A stretch of DNA of 64,000 nucleotides from Schistocephalus solidus (GCA_017591395.1 WEDG01000725.1:186001-250000); one strand, 5' to 3'. Positions 25,150-35,499 are shown, counted from the stretch's first letter. The notes: generated by a model from the letters alone, not told the origin. Numbers and translations are program-made.

Positions 25150-25905
25150 AAGATTTTGACGAGATCCACCGATGCTCCACACCAGGTGGTGCAGGGACGG
25201 TGAATTGCGCGTCAATTAGTTTTGATTAATAGTTGCCTTGCTTTGCAGCTACCGCAATCTATCCTCCTCCCCCACCTAAGCCCAGTGTCAAGACAGAGTC
25301 AAGAAGACCGGAGATTGGAGAGGGCGCAGGTGGCTGGCACGGCTAGAGCCGCCCCTGGGCTTACCACCACACCTGACTCGAATCCCACGGAGTAGGAGTG
25401 CCATGAAGACCACATTAAGAAGGAGCCATTGCAGCCTGACTCTCAGTCCGCCAGTCAGCACCTCCACACAAAACACACATTGGGCTGACCGGGCGGTCCG
25501 AGTTATCGCGTCAGTTGGCAACCTTTCAAGCCACGGCTTTTAGAGCAACGGGATAGTTACAAGTGCGTCAAATGGTTTAAAGTGAGGAAAATGCGCTGAG
25601 CTCTCGACCTCACTCTCTCCCCCACCCCCACAATCAGACCACCATCCGAACCTGTCAGTTGTCTGAGGTGGGAGTGGGCGCATTGGCTAATGGGTCAGCG
25701 TACCCGTCTTCGCGCGCCACAGCACGCCCTCGCCCCCATTAACGCACACACCAGGATTACCTTACCCAGGGAATATAGAGGAGCCATCGCCGTCCTACTC
25801 CCAGTCCACTGGTCAGCCACTCAACACACACAGCACATATACTGGGCCGACGGCGTGGTCTGGTGTAAGCGTCAGATTGGCAGTTTTCCAGGCCACTGTT
25901 TCTAG
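25150..25905 (+). repeat. GC-rich dispersed repeat R1, copy 3 (reference order)
   Basis: The most complete copy. Landmarks in order are GGTGGTGCAGGGACGGTGAA, CCTCCTCCCCCACC, AGAGTCAAGAAGACCGG, GAGAGGGCGCAGGTGGCTGG, CCCACGGAGTAGGAGTGCCA, CTCTCAGTCCGCCAGTCAGC, AGCCACGGCTTTTAGAGC, GTGAGGAAAATGCGCTGAGC, a pyrimidine-rich CTCTCTCCCCCACCCCC run and CAGGATTACCTTACCCAG. GGCGCAGGTGGCTGG and the following CTGACTCGAATCCCAC have A-box/B-box character at tRNA-like spacing. No protein is recognised. The minus-strand RTE 3' end lies at its right boundary. Confidence 0.75.
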
Positions 25906-25984
25906 GAAACCGTGATTTTATCAGGTACATTATGATGATTGTGAAGGTGTTGTCTTGGTATTATTGTAGATGGTGTTCTCTGAT

Positions 25985-26720
25985 GTCACCTGCGGTATGT
26001 CGTGGAGGCGCATGTGTCCTTATAGGCCCATGTGCGAAAGCAGTGAGGGCAGCGGAGGCGGGCACGGCGACTGTATGTCGGAGCCCCAGGCACTGGTTCA
26101 CCAGCCTCCGTGCGATGGATTCTCACTGACCGACTAGGCCGATGCGTGAGTTGAAGTTGGGGGCGCATTGTGGGCAAGAGAAATCAGTAGAGGTTGGGGG
26201 ATGACATTAAGGGTAGTGGGGGTGGCAGTGGCAAGAGCGGAGGGTGTGCATGGTGTATCGGTGTTGTCGGCATTGTGGTGAAGTCCGCTGTCATGGATGC
26301 GCATGTGACTGAACAGGCCCACGCGATGAGTGAATGCGCGAGGACAATGACGACAGTGGAAGCAACGATCTATGCTGTTTGTTGGTGCTCCAGGCACTGG
26401 TTCACCAGTCTTTGTACGATGGATTCGGAGAGATTGCCCATCGCTGATGGTGGTGGTGGTAGTGAAGGCGAAGGCGGTGGTGTTTGCGGTGGTGGGGGTT
26501 ACAGGTGATGAGTAGAGGGATGTGGTCTCTATGATGGTGGGAGTAATGGAATTGATGCCAGGAGTGAGCGTGAGGGAGTCTGAAGGAGGGTCGGCAGAAT
26601 TTGACGTAGAAGTTGGAATTGTCGGATTGTTGGTGCATTGCATCCGAAGATGTCAAGCCCAGCCGATTCGCGCACGGAAGATGCGTTGACAGCGCGGGTA
26701 TGTTGGCAGGGCCTGGGCTT
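25985..26720 (-). pseudogene. C-terminal C2H2 zinc-finger array of RTE ORF2
   Basis: Five finger-like units can be followed. F1 (about 26710-26640) reads YPRCQRIF then HLRMQC, with its first Cys changed to Tyr. F2 keeps only its second half, LRIHRTKTGEPVPGAP. F3 (about 26355-26292) is intact: CRHC, twelve residues, then HMRIH, giving C-X2-C-X12-H-X3-H. F4 (about 26180-26120) reads CPQCAPNFNSRIGLVG and is frameshifted before RIHRTEAGEPVPGAP. F5 (about 26070-26010) has CPHC but lost part of its middle. F2-F3 and F4-F5 form two pairs sharing the linker RIHRT-x-x-GEPVPGAPT, which recalls the TGEKP linker of host zinc-finger proteins. A Thr/Ser/Pro-rich spacer separates the units. The likely role in a live element is nucleic-acid binding by ORF2. 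Confidence 0.8.
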
Positions 26721-26899
26721 CGACGATGTTGGTCCGAGGCGCTGTGACTTTTATGCCACTCTTTTGGCCTTGGCGGCGGCGATCCGGTTGGCCTCTTAGA
26801 TTGCTAAACCAGTCTTCACGGATCTTCTCTATGCCGGTCTATCCTGGGTGAGGTCCTCCCAGTTCGCCGGGTTGATTTGCAGTTGCTTCAATGATTTCT

Positions 26900-28430
26900 T
26901 CAAAGTGTCCTTGTAGCGTCGTTTTTGACCTCCCTGTCGGCGAACCTGTAGCGACATCTCCGTAGAAAATTCGTTTGGGTAGTCGCTCGTCGTCCATTCT
27001 TACCAGGTGGCCGCAGTTGCACTTGCCTCAGCATGGCATGGATGCTGAGGTTTTCGGTCCGATCCACGACTTCCATGTCCGGGATCCTGTCTTTCCATCT
27101 CAGCTTCAGTATTCTGCGGAGGCAGCTGAAACAGAAGTCATTTAGTATCCTGGCTTGGTTCGAGTAGACGATCCAGGTTTTTTCTCCGTAAAGGAGTGTC
27201 GTCAAGACGATGGCCCTGTACATCTTCAGTTTAGTGTTCAGGTGAATACCGTGGCGATTCCACTCGGATGCCTGCAGCCGGCCGAAGGCCTGACTAGCTT
27301 TGGAGATCCGTTGGGCAACCTCGTCATCGATTCTCGTGTTGCGCGATATCGTGCTTCCCAGATAAGCGAAGGTTTGGAGATCCGTTGAATAACCTCGGAG
27401 CATTTTATTCCACGCTGGGTGGCAGCTGGTGCATGAAAAACCTTTTGGCTGTACTGATTGTTAATCCAAAATCGGCGCAGCTTGCGGCGAAGAGGTTCAT
27501 ACTCCTTTGCATGTCCTCCTGCGTCACGGTGTTAAGAAGAGCAAGTCATGGACTGTACTCTTAGACACGCACGTTCATGCCTGCATACGCCGACGGCTGA
27601 GAAGGTGCCCGTCAGTTCTGTAGGTGATTCGGATCCCAGGCTGCTCATCACAGTAGGCATCCATAAGCATAGCAGAGAACATGAAACTGAACAGGGTGGG
27701 AGCCAATACGCAGCCCTGATTCCCTCCGTTGGTCACTGTGAATGGTTTGGATACCGTCACGTTGTCAGTGACACACGCCATCATCCCGATATGAAGCTGA
27801 CGCACCATGTGCGTGAACCGCTCTGGACATCCGAATTTCTGCATGACTTTCCACAGTCCGTCGCGATTCACCGTGTCAAAGGCTTTCGTTAGATCCACGA
27901 AGGAAGTGTATAGGTTTGTTTACATCTCCTGGCACTTATCTTGTAGCTAGCGGGCGGCAAAGATCATATCGGTTTTTCCGCGGTGTCGGCGGAAGCCAAA
28001 TTGGCTTTCCAGAAGCAGGCCCTGCACTAGGTGACCGTTCAGAAGTTTGAGAAGGATACGCGCGAAGATCTTCCCGGTGATGTTGAGCAGCGATATGCCT
28101 CTGTGATTATCACAGAGTTGCCGATTCCTCTACCATTTGTAGAGATGGACGATGGTCGCGTCTTTGAAATCCTGAGGAACTTGTCCTTGGCGCCACATCT
28201 CCTGGAAGAGTGTTGTGAGTTCCGCCATCAGCCGGGGCCCACCGTGCTTGTAGACTTCCGGTGGGATTGCGTCGGATCCCGGTGCTTTAGCGCTGGAAAT
28301 CTGCTGCACGGCCCGGATGGTTTCTGGTAAAGAAGGCGGCGGATCCAGGAATTTTTCTTGTCCGCTTGAGGGAACCGGTCCATGGCAGCATCGGAGATGG
28401 TTGATGAGCAATTAAGGACACTTCTAAAGT
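26900..28430 (-). pseudogene. RTE reverse transcriptase domain, broken
   Basis: N-terminal RT segment (28411-28130): AVQQISSAKAPGSDAIPPEV and QVPQDFKDATIVHLYK. It continues after a frame change through NHRGISLLNITGKIFARIL and FGFRRHRGKTDMIFAAR near 28100-27960. The palm (27898-27575) has motif A DLTKAFDTVN and motif B NQGCVLAPTLFSFMF. Motif C, expected as FADD after HDLLF, is absent: the reading passes from HDLLF directly to NTVTQEDMQRSMNLF (about 27545-27500). The thumb (27403-26900) has YLGSTISRNTRIDDEVAQRI, KASQAFGRLQ, LLYGEKTW and CLRRILKLRWKDRIPD. At least four frame changes occur. RT would copy the element RNA at the nicked target. Confidence 0.85.
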
Positions 28431-28437
28431 GCTCAGC

Positions 28438-28910
28438 TCAGCGCTTCAGAATTTGCGATTTCTCTGTCAGCAGTGTTGTGCCGTCAGAGCTAAGCAGTGG
28501 TGCAGTCCCCTTGATACACGGGCCGTAGATGGCCTTGATGGCTTTGAAAATGTTTTTCATTTCTTTGCGGTCCACATACCCCTGGATTTCCTCAGCCTTT
28601 CGGATAATCCAGGAATCCTGCATGTCCCGCAGCCGCTGCTGTATAAGTCGCCGGCATCTTAAGAAGGCTGCTTTGATCGCGTCAGTCCGAAGACCCATGT
28701 AGACGTTGTGAAGTCCATTCTTCTCTGCGAGTAAATTGCTGATGTCGGCGTCATTGTCGTCACACCCGTCCTGGTTTTGACGGCGTTCACGTCCGAGGAC
28801 TTCGAGGGCGGTGGACTGGATGACATTTCGCAGTTGACACCATCGTGTCTCCACGGTATCGTTATCATCTGGAGCATGCAGGTCGTCCAGGTTCTCGGAT
28901 ATTTGGTTGC
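28438..28910 (-). pseudogene. RTE ORF2 linker between endonuclease and RT
   Basis: Frame 28854-28438 is an uninterrupted 138 codons: TRWCQLRNVIQSTALEVLG, LLAEKNGLHNVYMGLRTD, RLIQQRLRDMQDSWI, AEEIQGYVDRKEMKNIFKAI and LLSSDGTTLLTEKSQIL. This basic, probably helical connector lies between the EN and RT domains of this element type. It is preceded (28965-28911) by a T-rich stretch on the coding strand that breaks the frame. Confidence 0.8.
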
Positions 28911-28965
28911 TGAAATCAAAACAGTAAGCAAAGAAAAATTTAAAAAAAACGAGTATTTAACTTAC

Positions 28966-29793
28966 CTGGTGGCCTCTTACCTTGGGGCCTTCGTCGTGGT
29001 TGCAGTCGGAGCCTCATTTGGGAGATGACGAGGCGGTGATCTGTCCAACCATCAGCATTGTGGATCGCCTTGGTTACCAGCACGTCCTGTCGACCTCGCC
29101 TCCAGACGAGAACATAGTCCAGCAGCTGCCAGCGCCGCGACCGAGGGTGTATCTACGTGGCCTTCTCCCACGTTGGAAGGCGGAAGAAGGTGTTGGTCAG
29201 CAGAAGACGGTGTTCCGCACATGTGCGCAGAAGAAGGAGGCCGTTATTGTCACGGCTACCGAGACCGTGGGGACCCAGCACTCCCTGCCAGGCAGCGTGG
29301 TCCATCCTGACGTGGGCGTTGAAGTTACATAGGACAAGAAATTTGTCCTCTTTTGGCACAGTCGCCAGCAGGGCGTGCAGTTTCTCGTAAAATTTGTGCT
29401 TCGCCGCATCAGAGCTCATCATTGGAGGAGCGTAGGCTCTGATGATGGTGGCGAACTTGTCTCCCCGAAAAGGCAGGCGGAGGCTCATCAGGCGATCATT
29501 GATACCCTGCGGCAGACAGGGTAGATGTCCCACGATTTCAGTCCCGATGGCAAATGCAACGCTATCGTCGCGTTACTCTGCCTTTGGTTGGCCGCTCCAG
29601 AAGAAGGTGTAGCCGGCACCCATCCCTCCAGCTGACCTTGTTCAGAGAATCGGGTCTTGCTGAGAGCAGCAATGTCCACCTTGTAGCGCGCCTGTTCCCG
29701 AGCGACTAGCACCGTCCTCCATTCCGGCCGGTTGCTCCTAGGATTATCTAAAACGGAACGTACATTCCAGGCTGTCAGTGTAAGTGGACTCAC
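28966..29793 (-). pseudogene. RTE AP-type endonuclease domain, frameshifted
   Basis: Starts with LTAWNVRSVLDN and YKVDIAALSKTRF (29793-29640). After a frame change comes [51 protein letters not shown] and [20 protein letters not shown] (29533-29153). It then continues with LDYVLV and DGWTDHRLVIS (about 29110-29000). These are the ordered signature blocks of apurinic-type LINE endonucleases. The catalytic GDFNA is altered to CNFNA, while the terminal Asp-His of TDHR is kept. The domain would nick target DNA to prime reverse transcription. The start of the ORF probably lay a little upstream of 29793. Confidence 0.85.
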
Positions 29794-30330
29794 CCGAGCA
29801 GCCTGGAGGGTATGGCGCGGGGGATGGGGACGGAGAGTATTGCTGTTTGTTTGAGTGTTACGACGGCATATTTTGCGATATGCGAGCCTTGACCAGCTGC
29901 AGAAGACGTGATTACCAGCATTTGATAAGGCATCTTTTCTAGCCCCTTCCTCCGCGAGGAGGCAAGCAGTGCTGTACCTAAATAGTGCTGCTTGGACATC
30001 CCAGACGGCTGCCGAACTCCACTATCGGTCACGGTTTTGTTTTCGTGGGAGAGCGACCCGAGTTAGCCTGGGCCGCCTATGGGGTTGCTGTCTCCCCCAC
30101 CGTAGGACTTTATGAGAGGGCGGAGGTGGGAGGTTCGGGAGTCAGACATACCGGGTGTGGAGGCACACACAACACCGGAGACCCTCACCTGGTTTAGCCC
30201 GCCGTTCGTGACGCTTGCCCGGGGTGTGGCCGCTGGGAAGAACCCAACTTCGAGGAGCACAGGTGAGAGTTGGGAACAATTTAGAGGCGGCCACAGGAGC
30301 ATTCACCACCTGTAAGACACAAATGGAGCG
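29794..30330 (-). promoter_or_regulatory. RTE 5' region (probable 5' UTR/internal promoter)
   Basis: GC-rich sequence immediately upstream of the endonuclease start, with no recognisable protein. On the minus strand it holds GTCTGACTCCCGAACCTCCC and a CACCTCCGCCCTC tract. LINE 5' regions usually contain an internal RNA polymerase II promoter, but no specific sites can be pointed to here. The 5' boundary near 30330 is set by the change to AT-rich flank and is approximate. Confidence 0.5.
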
Positions 30331-31489
30331 ACCAAATGCTATCTGTGTGCTGCTTCCCCTAACTAGTACCCTACACCCCACGTTCAACTATAATGCTATT
30401 TTAATGGACATTCTACGGCCTTAAACATAATTCACAACCAGAAAACATTTAAATCAGGAATATGCCCTTCCTTTACCATGACATTTAAAAAGACGGGATT
30501 TGCTACGGAACGTGTACAGGAAAAAACATTTGTTTGTTTTTATTTTATATAAAATATATAAACCCACCTCAACTTACGAAAGCATTAAGGGCAAAGTGCT
30601 TGCTTCAAAGTTGTTATTGGACTTCATTTAACATGGCATTATAGAGCAGTTAAATGTAAATCTATAAATAATCAGGATACTTACTCGTACTTTTTACTGC
30701 TGACGTCCTCTTCGTAATTCGAAACCTCGTAAGCATAGGACTGCTTCTATTTAGTTATATAATATATGTAAAAAATTTGTAAGATCCACCTTCTCTGCAC
30801 CTAGCTGCCCCCGTTCCAGTCCCATATGCGTCATCGGCTTACTCAGACAAAAAACATAATTAGATGTTATTTCATAGGACCATCTGGCATTTGAGGATGC
30901 AAAATTGATACGCCCACTTCGGACAATGCACTAGAATTGTCACATGACATCCGCGTACTGCCGTCATCGCCCCTTAACAACGTAATATAGCTGATTCCAT
31001 CTGAAAACTGGTGCTTATTGTAGGATTCAGAGCATTCTACTCTCAAGTTTCTTTTCCACGTCTCCATAGGGGAAAAAAACAACGGCCGTCAGCGTCACTT
31101 AAGTGGCAGTTTGCAGCTTATTTTCTAGCGCCAGAACAACCCGCACCCTGAAAGCAACAATGACGCCTAATTTCAAGTTGCTTCCCACCCTTCCGCAGTT
31201 AAGCGGTCACGGAAAAGGTTGGTTGGCCCCTTTCAGCTGGGGATTGTCTGTGGACTGACTGAGAGGAGTTTAGTCTGATCAGTATGCCGAAACGAACCTG
31301 CTACGCTCGTACAACCACCTAGATCGAAGAGCGCTAGTAATGATAGCGCTCGCAGAGTTGTTGCCGGGGGACTGGATTTAAATTATAATTAATCATCGTC
31401 CTACAGCATGTTCTGATTTCTATTTTCAGTTAAAGACCGATGGGGGATATAAATACACTTTTATGCAGCTGTCTCAGATGCTGGGTTCG
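30331..31489. other. No recognisable gene
   Basis: AT-rich flank of the RTE element. A 71-codon minus-strand frame at 30867-31082 has no recognisable motif. No SINE or PLE pieces are seen. Confidence 0.4.
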
Positions 31490-31507
31490 AGAGAGAGAGA
31501 GAGAGAG
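31490..31507. repeat. (GA)n microsatellite
   Basis: About nine GA dinucleotides, bounded by CTGGGTTC on the left and TCTAAAAC on the right. Confidence 0.9.
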
Positions 31508-32545
31508 TCTAAAACTTTAGGCTAAAAAGCTCTTCCTCCAGAGGATTTTCTGGGATTCTCTTGCTTGCTTGTATTGAGAAAACATTTATACAATAGCTGA
31601 GTTTTTATCTTTTGAAATGTTAGCTGCAATTCTGAAAAACGTTTTCGATTTAAAAAAAATAGTTAAGTAACATCCTAAGATATCCTTTCCTGCACGTTAA
31701 TCCAAAGATATTTCAGTAAACTGAGCAGGCCGGCTTTTCCAGGCTCTACATTTTGACGATCCAGAAAAATATAATACTTATTATGTGGTAGGCATTTGAG
31801 GACGTACTATCTTTCAGTTTAAAACAACGTTTTTCAATGGCCGAATAAAATTGAGCCTACCCTGAAGTTACATTAACATTCCGGGTTTCTAACCTTAAAA
31901 TAAAAGTACAAATAAAACGACGTATGTGTCGAAAATTAACGAGCTTAAAAATTCTCTCAATAACAAAACTTGTTAAGGACGCCTTGTATGGCCGCCTAAA
32001 CCAGACACGGAAATAGGAAGCGCAAACGATGCATGTGGCTTCATGCCAGTTTTCTAGGAAATTATGTTGAGAGGGCTGGGGTTAAGATTAAGGCGATCGT
32101 TGGTTTAATGTTAGACTAAGTATTAGCATTAGGACAGGGGTATATTTTCACTTCCTGAAATTTACCATAATTCAGCCTATTTTAAGCGAGCTGGGCGGCT
32201 CCTAGCCCCGGGTCCTTTTTAGGCGGCCATACAAGGCAGCCCTACCCAAAACTTGTTAGAAAGACCGAAAGCTTCCCTTTCTTCAAATAAAAAGTTTGAA
32301 AAAGACATAAATTGCCACCAAATCAGTACAGCAAGGAATATATTGTGGGAATATTTTCTATGAAACGAAATTAAAAAGCAATGAAAAATTGCATGCTTAT
32401 TAAAAAGTAATTTTTTCACTTGTTAACAAAACTTGCGTTATTTTTTTGAATCCAAACGCATTTTAGAATTTTTTGCAGCAAATGAAAATTCATGATTCAG
32501 GAAGCAGTTGAGAGGCCAGAATTAGACTTTTATACAGCTCACAGT
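31508..32545. other. No recognisable gene
   Basis: AT-rich. A minus-strand 66-codon frame at 32219-32419 is lysine/phenylalanine-rich with no motif. Nothing else is supported. Confidence 0.4.
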
Positions 32546-32550
32546 GTCAG

Positions 32551-32690
32551 TTACATGATAAAGTTTATTACAAGAGACAAGAGAACATAAACAGATACTC
32601 CTGTTGCATGCGTTACCCTACTGACAGCGTACGTACCAAATAAAAGTCCAGCGACGCATGTTTCGTCTTCATCATCAGTGGGCTTTCTGG
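32551..32690 (-). repeat. PLE-type 3' tail with hammerhead-like core
   Basis: On the minus strand: CCCACTGATGATGAAGACGA, AACATGCGTCGCTGGAC, TTTTATTTGG, then further down AATAAACTTTATCATG. The general plan (GATGATG block, GAAAC, GTC, then a polyadenylation-like A/T signal) parallels the PLE-A terminus. CTGATGA and GAAAC-4 nt-GTC are hammerhead-core elements, but the stem II pairing is missing. No coding sequence is attached, and assignment to PLEs is by analogy. Confidence 0.4.
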
Positions 32691-32767
32691 TAGATTCTCC
32701 CACCCCCTTCCACCGGTGTGCTGCTCCCACTACGATTACATGCTGCTTTCTCTGCTGCAGCATTAGA

Positions 32768-32815
32768 GTGTGCATCAGAAACGTCAGCAGAATAAAATTT
32801 TCGTCTTTCGCTTCA
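32768..32815 (+). repeat. PLE-type 3' tail fragment
   Basis: GCATCAGAAACGTCAGCAGA followed by ATAAAATTTTCGTC. It shares GAAACGTCAG and an adjacent AATAAA with the PLE-A modules and with 35545-35575. It faces the minus-strand tail at 32551-32690. Confidence 0.45.
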
Positions 32816-32879
32816 CGATTTACCTGGGTTTTCAGTCATTCATTGTCCGTTTATTTGCGTGTCACCTAAGAATCCAACA

Positions 32880-34045
32880 TCAACCGACTAGGCAGTCGGA
32901 GGGAGTCGCACGGCCCGGGCGCGGTCCGGTGCCAGTAACTGGACTCGGCAATTTTAAACTACTCATGAGAGGCCTTCAAAGGATTTCTTCCAAGCTGCAT
33001 TTTTTCGTCGAGAAATGTTGTGGGAATGTTCGAGTACCTCCTTCGTTGTATAATCTCAAATTGCTTCCCCTATGGTGCGAATTTGAGAGCAATCGCATAA
33101 AAGCGGCTTTTATTCGCACCAATAAATCTTGAAGTCAACTTCTCAACTGCTTTACTAACTATGCTGTTTTGAGCTGTGGGAATCATTCGTTGGAACTTAA
33201 AATATCTCACAATCAGCATCCTCAAAAGGGCACTCGGAATTCATCTAAAAAAACTAATTTGTAAACGGCGCGTTCATGTGAAAAGTTAAGGTAAAAAGCA
33301 AGACCAACGGCAAAAGGATATGCTAATGCACAACGGAATGAGCGTCTTAAAAATAACTGGGATTGACCAGGACAGTTCCAAAATAGCAAGTCAGGTCCTG
33401 ACAAGGCACGTGTAGACTGGTCCAAGTGTTTAGATGGACAAGATCTCATTATGCGAGTCAACTCAGCGAACAAAGGATACATCAGCGAGTAATACCAGAT
33501 TGGTGGTAGGTGGAGTTTTATGCGCATCACCCTAATCCTAATCCTATCCTTTGTTTTCGTTAGGTTTAGCACTCTTTGCCGGGTTAGTAGGTTCGCTCAT
33601 TCATTTTTCGCTCGGACCCGTGTGCAGCCTGCCAGATCTGGTGGCTTTACGTCACGCCGACCATTATGCGCGATGTCATACCTAGCTGACCTGATCCACT
33701 TTTAAACGGATCCTCGAGGGTAGTAAGAAAGACGCTGGTTCAGGAGATCTTTCACTACCACAGTGAAACTGATGCGTTTGGAAACTAATTTTGCGTCCTG
33801 AGAAGAAACCATTTGACCCGATACTTAGGTTTTACTTTGACCAACAAAATAGTGTGTGATCATAATAACCTGGCAATGAATTATAACACTAACGCGCACA
33901 GGGGACTATCCTTGGTTTCCTTAGTTGTCCAAATCTTCATGGAGGAACCAGGGCTCCAATGTTTTGTTTCGGAGCAGCAAAATATAAATCATCCTTCAGG
34001 CTTTTTGAGATATAAGAACTGAGAATAATTTTAGGTGATTAACTT
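32880..34045. other. No recognisable gene
   Basis: Contains a short GC-rich patch (32890-32945, CACGGCCCGGGCGCGG) and otherwise ordinary sequence. Frames at 32770-33132 plus and 33222-33572 minus (116 codons) show no motif I recognise. Confidence 0.4.
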
Positions 34046-34049
34046 TCCC

Positions 34050-34383
34050 CACAAAGGCGATAAAAACTGGAATGGTTATTTCTGGCTCATTAGATATCAT
34101 CAGCCAGTCATACCCTACGCCAGATGGTGCACCATCCGAGGTTCGAACGCTCAACTTATTGAAAAGAAGGCTGACATACTAATCCACATTGCCACGGGCT
34201 TGGTGTCTGGCCGGTTTAGGCCGGGAATAATTACTTTCGTGGATGAATGCTCACCGATAGCTAGCATGAATAACTCGTACCGTTCTGCCTTGTGGATCAC
34301 TCTCCAACCCACCAGCAGCCGCATAACGCCTAGGTAGATAAACATTGCTGACAAAGACAAAGGAAGACTGAAATGGTCACTTC
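34050..34383 (-). mobile_element. tRNA-derived SINE, minus strand, with start of a second unit
   Basis: On the minus strand the B box is GCGTTCGAACCTCGGATG and the body is ACTGGCTGATGATATCTAAT, AGCCAGAAATAACCATTCC. The upstream block has GGTGAGCATTCATCC and GCGGCTGCTGG. Immediately to the right (34347-34383) the tail of another minus-strand unit starts (AGAAGTGACCATTTCAGTC on that strand) and stops where a plus-strand SINE begins, so the locus was a tandem dimer before rearrangement. Confidence 0.75.
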
Positions 34384-34394
34384 TGTCGACACCC

Positions 34395-34606
34395 CGAGCG
34401 TTGGACTTCTGATCAATAGACCGCGGGTTCGGGCTTCGGGTTGTGCCCCACCTGTGTTTGGTTACGAATGGCCATTTTTGTCTCAGTTGTCTTTGTCGGT
34501 AATGTTCATCTGCCTAGAGCGGCCGCTGTGCGGCTGCATGCGGGGCCTCGAGAGTGAGCCCCAAGGCAGAAAGGACCGAGTGAGGCCCCTAAGTGATCGT
34601 TGAGCA
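34395..34606 (+). mobile_element. tRNA-derived SINE, plus strand, followed by upstream block of next unit
   Basis: GAGCGTTGGACTTCTGATCA and the B box CGCGGGTTCGGGCTTCGG form the tRNA-like head. A body with GAATGGCCATTTTTGTC follows, then TTTGTCGGTAATGTTCATC, GCGGCCGCTGTGCGGCTG, CTCGAGAGTGAGCCCCAAGG and GGACCGAGTGAG, which is the start of a following unit. The D-arm half of the head was lost at the junction with the minus-strand unit. Confidence 0.75.
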
Positions 34607-35149
34607 TTTAGAAACGAATATTGGAAACTAGCTTTGAGGGCTACTTAGCCAACTACTCGCCTGGCCTGACTGTCAAACTGTTCATGTGCATCAAACAATA
34701 TCTGTGGGTTCATAAATAAAATGTAAGGTGACCAATATGGATCACACATACTGCATCCGTCTGCTTGCAATGTCAGTTGATAGACTGGTAAATTTTACTA
34801 AATTGCGGTTTGTAACCTCCTTTGAATTTATTACATGCCACTTAATCATGTTTGATATATTGACGGCCTTCATGGGCGATAATATTGCAATGGGCGTATT
34901 CGCAGACAATCGATCTATCTTTTTGTTTCCATAAAGTTACTTATCTTCTATGAGAAAGAATCAGGTTAACCACATTTCATAAGGGTTGGCTTGCAACGAA
35001 CCAATTCAGGGTACAGCATTATGCTTAAGATTTCTTTTGATGAAAAAATGCAAGTCAAATTCCGAGCCTCAGAAAACAGTTAAGAAGAATTAGACATGAG
35101 CGCAGGGACAAAAATTTTATTCACCTAAAATTTCTGCGTCATGGTGGGT
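34607..35149. other. No recognisable gene
   Basis: AT-rich sequence between SINE and PLE-tail fragments. No supported feature. Confidence 0.4.
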
Positions 35150-35216
35150 TCGAACCTGAATCCGAATCTTCAGACGAACAACTTTTTCCCCAGCGATGGC
35201 ATCTACTTCCTCTCAG
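35150..35216 (+). repeat. Diverged PLE-A 3' module
   Basis: CTGAATCCGAATCTTCAGACG, then ACAACTTTTTCCCCAGCGA and TGGCATCTACTTCCTCTCAG, aligns along its length with the modules at 18337 and 19904. A GGTTCGAACC just in front (35148) could be either part of the module or a tRNA B-box relic. Confidence 0.5.
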
Positions 35217-35499
35217 TTGGCTGGATATTTCGAGCTAATCCGGACACATCTTGAGCAAGGCAGATATTGTTCTTTCTTGACATATTCTTACTTAAAATTG
35301 ACCGTCCACGTAAACATTCTTTTTCTACATGCATGAACATGTCCAGAAAGCTTATATGTTTCAAATTGGCAGCGTTGAGAGCTCGTGGGAATGACTCATA
35401 CGGCACGCAGTTAGATTGCCTGTCAAACGTCTACCGAAGGGCCGACGCAGCGAACAACAAAAAGTCGATCACTCGAGGCCGACAGAGGCCATAGCACGC

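Larger units (their letters stand above)
25906..30330 (-). mobile_element. RTE-type LINE with zinc-finger tail, near full length, inactive
   Basis: On the minus strand the order is a 5' region (30330-29794), AP endonuclease (29793-28966), linker (28910-28438), reverse transcriptase (28430-26900), C2H2 zinc-finger array (26720-25985) and a 3' untranslated end with AATAAAAT near 25920. Total length is about 4.4 kb. Coding segments fall in different frames with several stops, and the RT catalytic motif is deleted, so the copy is dead. RTE assignment rests on the compact EN-RT architecture and sequence character, together with my recollection of similar cestode elements. It abuts R1 copy 3 on its 3' side; no target-site duplication was identified by eye. 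Confidence 0.8.

Noticed and set aside
28910..28965. A 56-nt GT-AG intron-like segment on the minus strand inside the RTE ORF (GTAAGT at one end, TTTTGATTTCAG at the other).
   Set aside because: Removing it joins the flanks out of frame (the downstream NQISENL reading is not restored). The end sequences are explained by coding for a Lys-Leu-Asn ... Phe-Ser-Asn stretch expected there, with a T-rich decayed middle. Retroelements copied from RNA should not carry such an intron.
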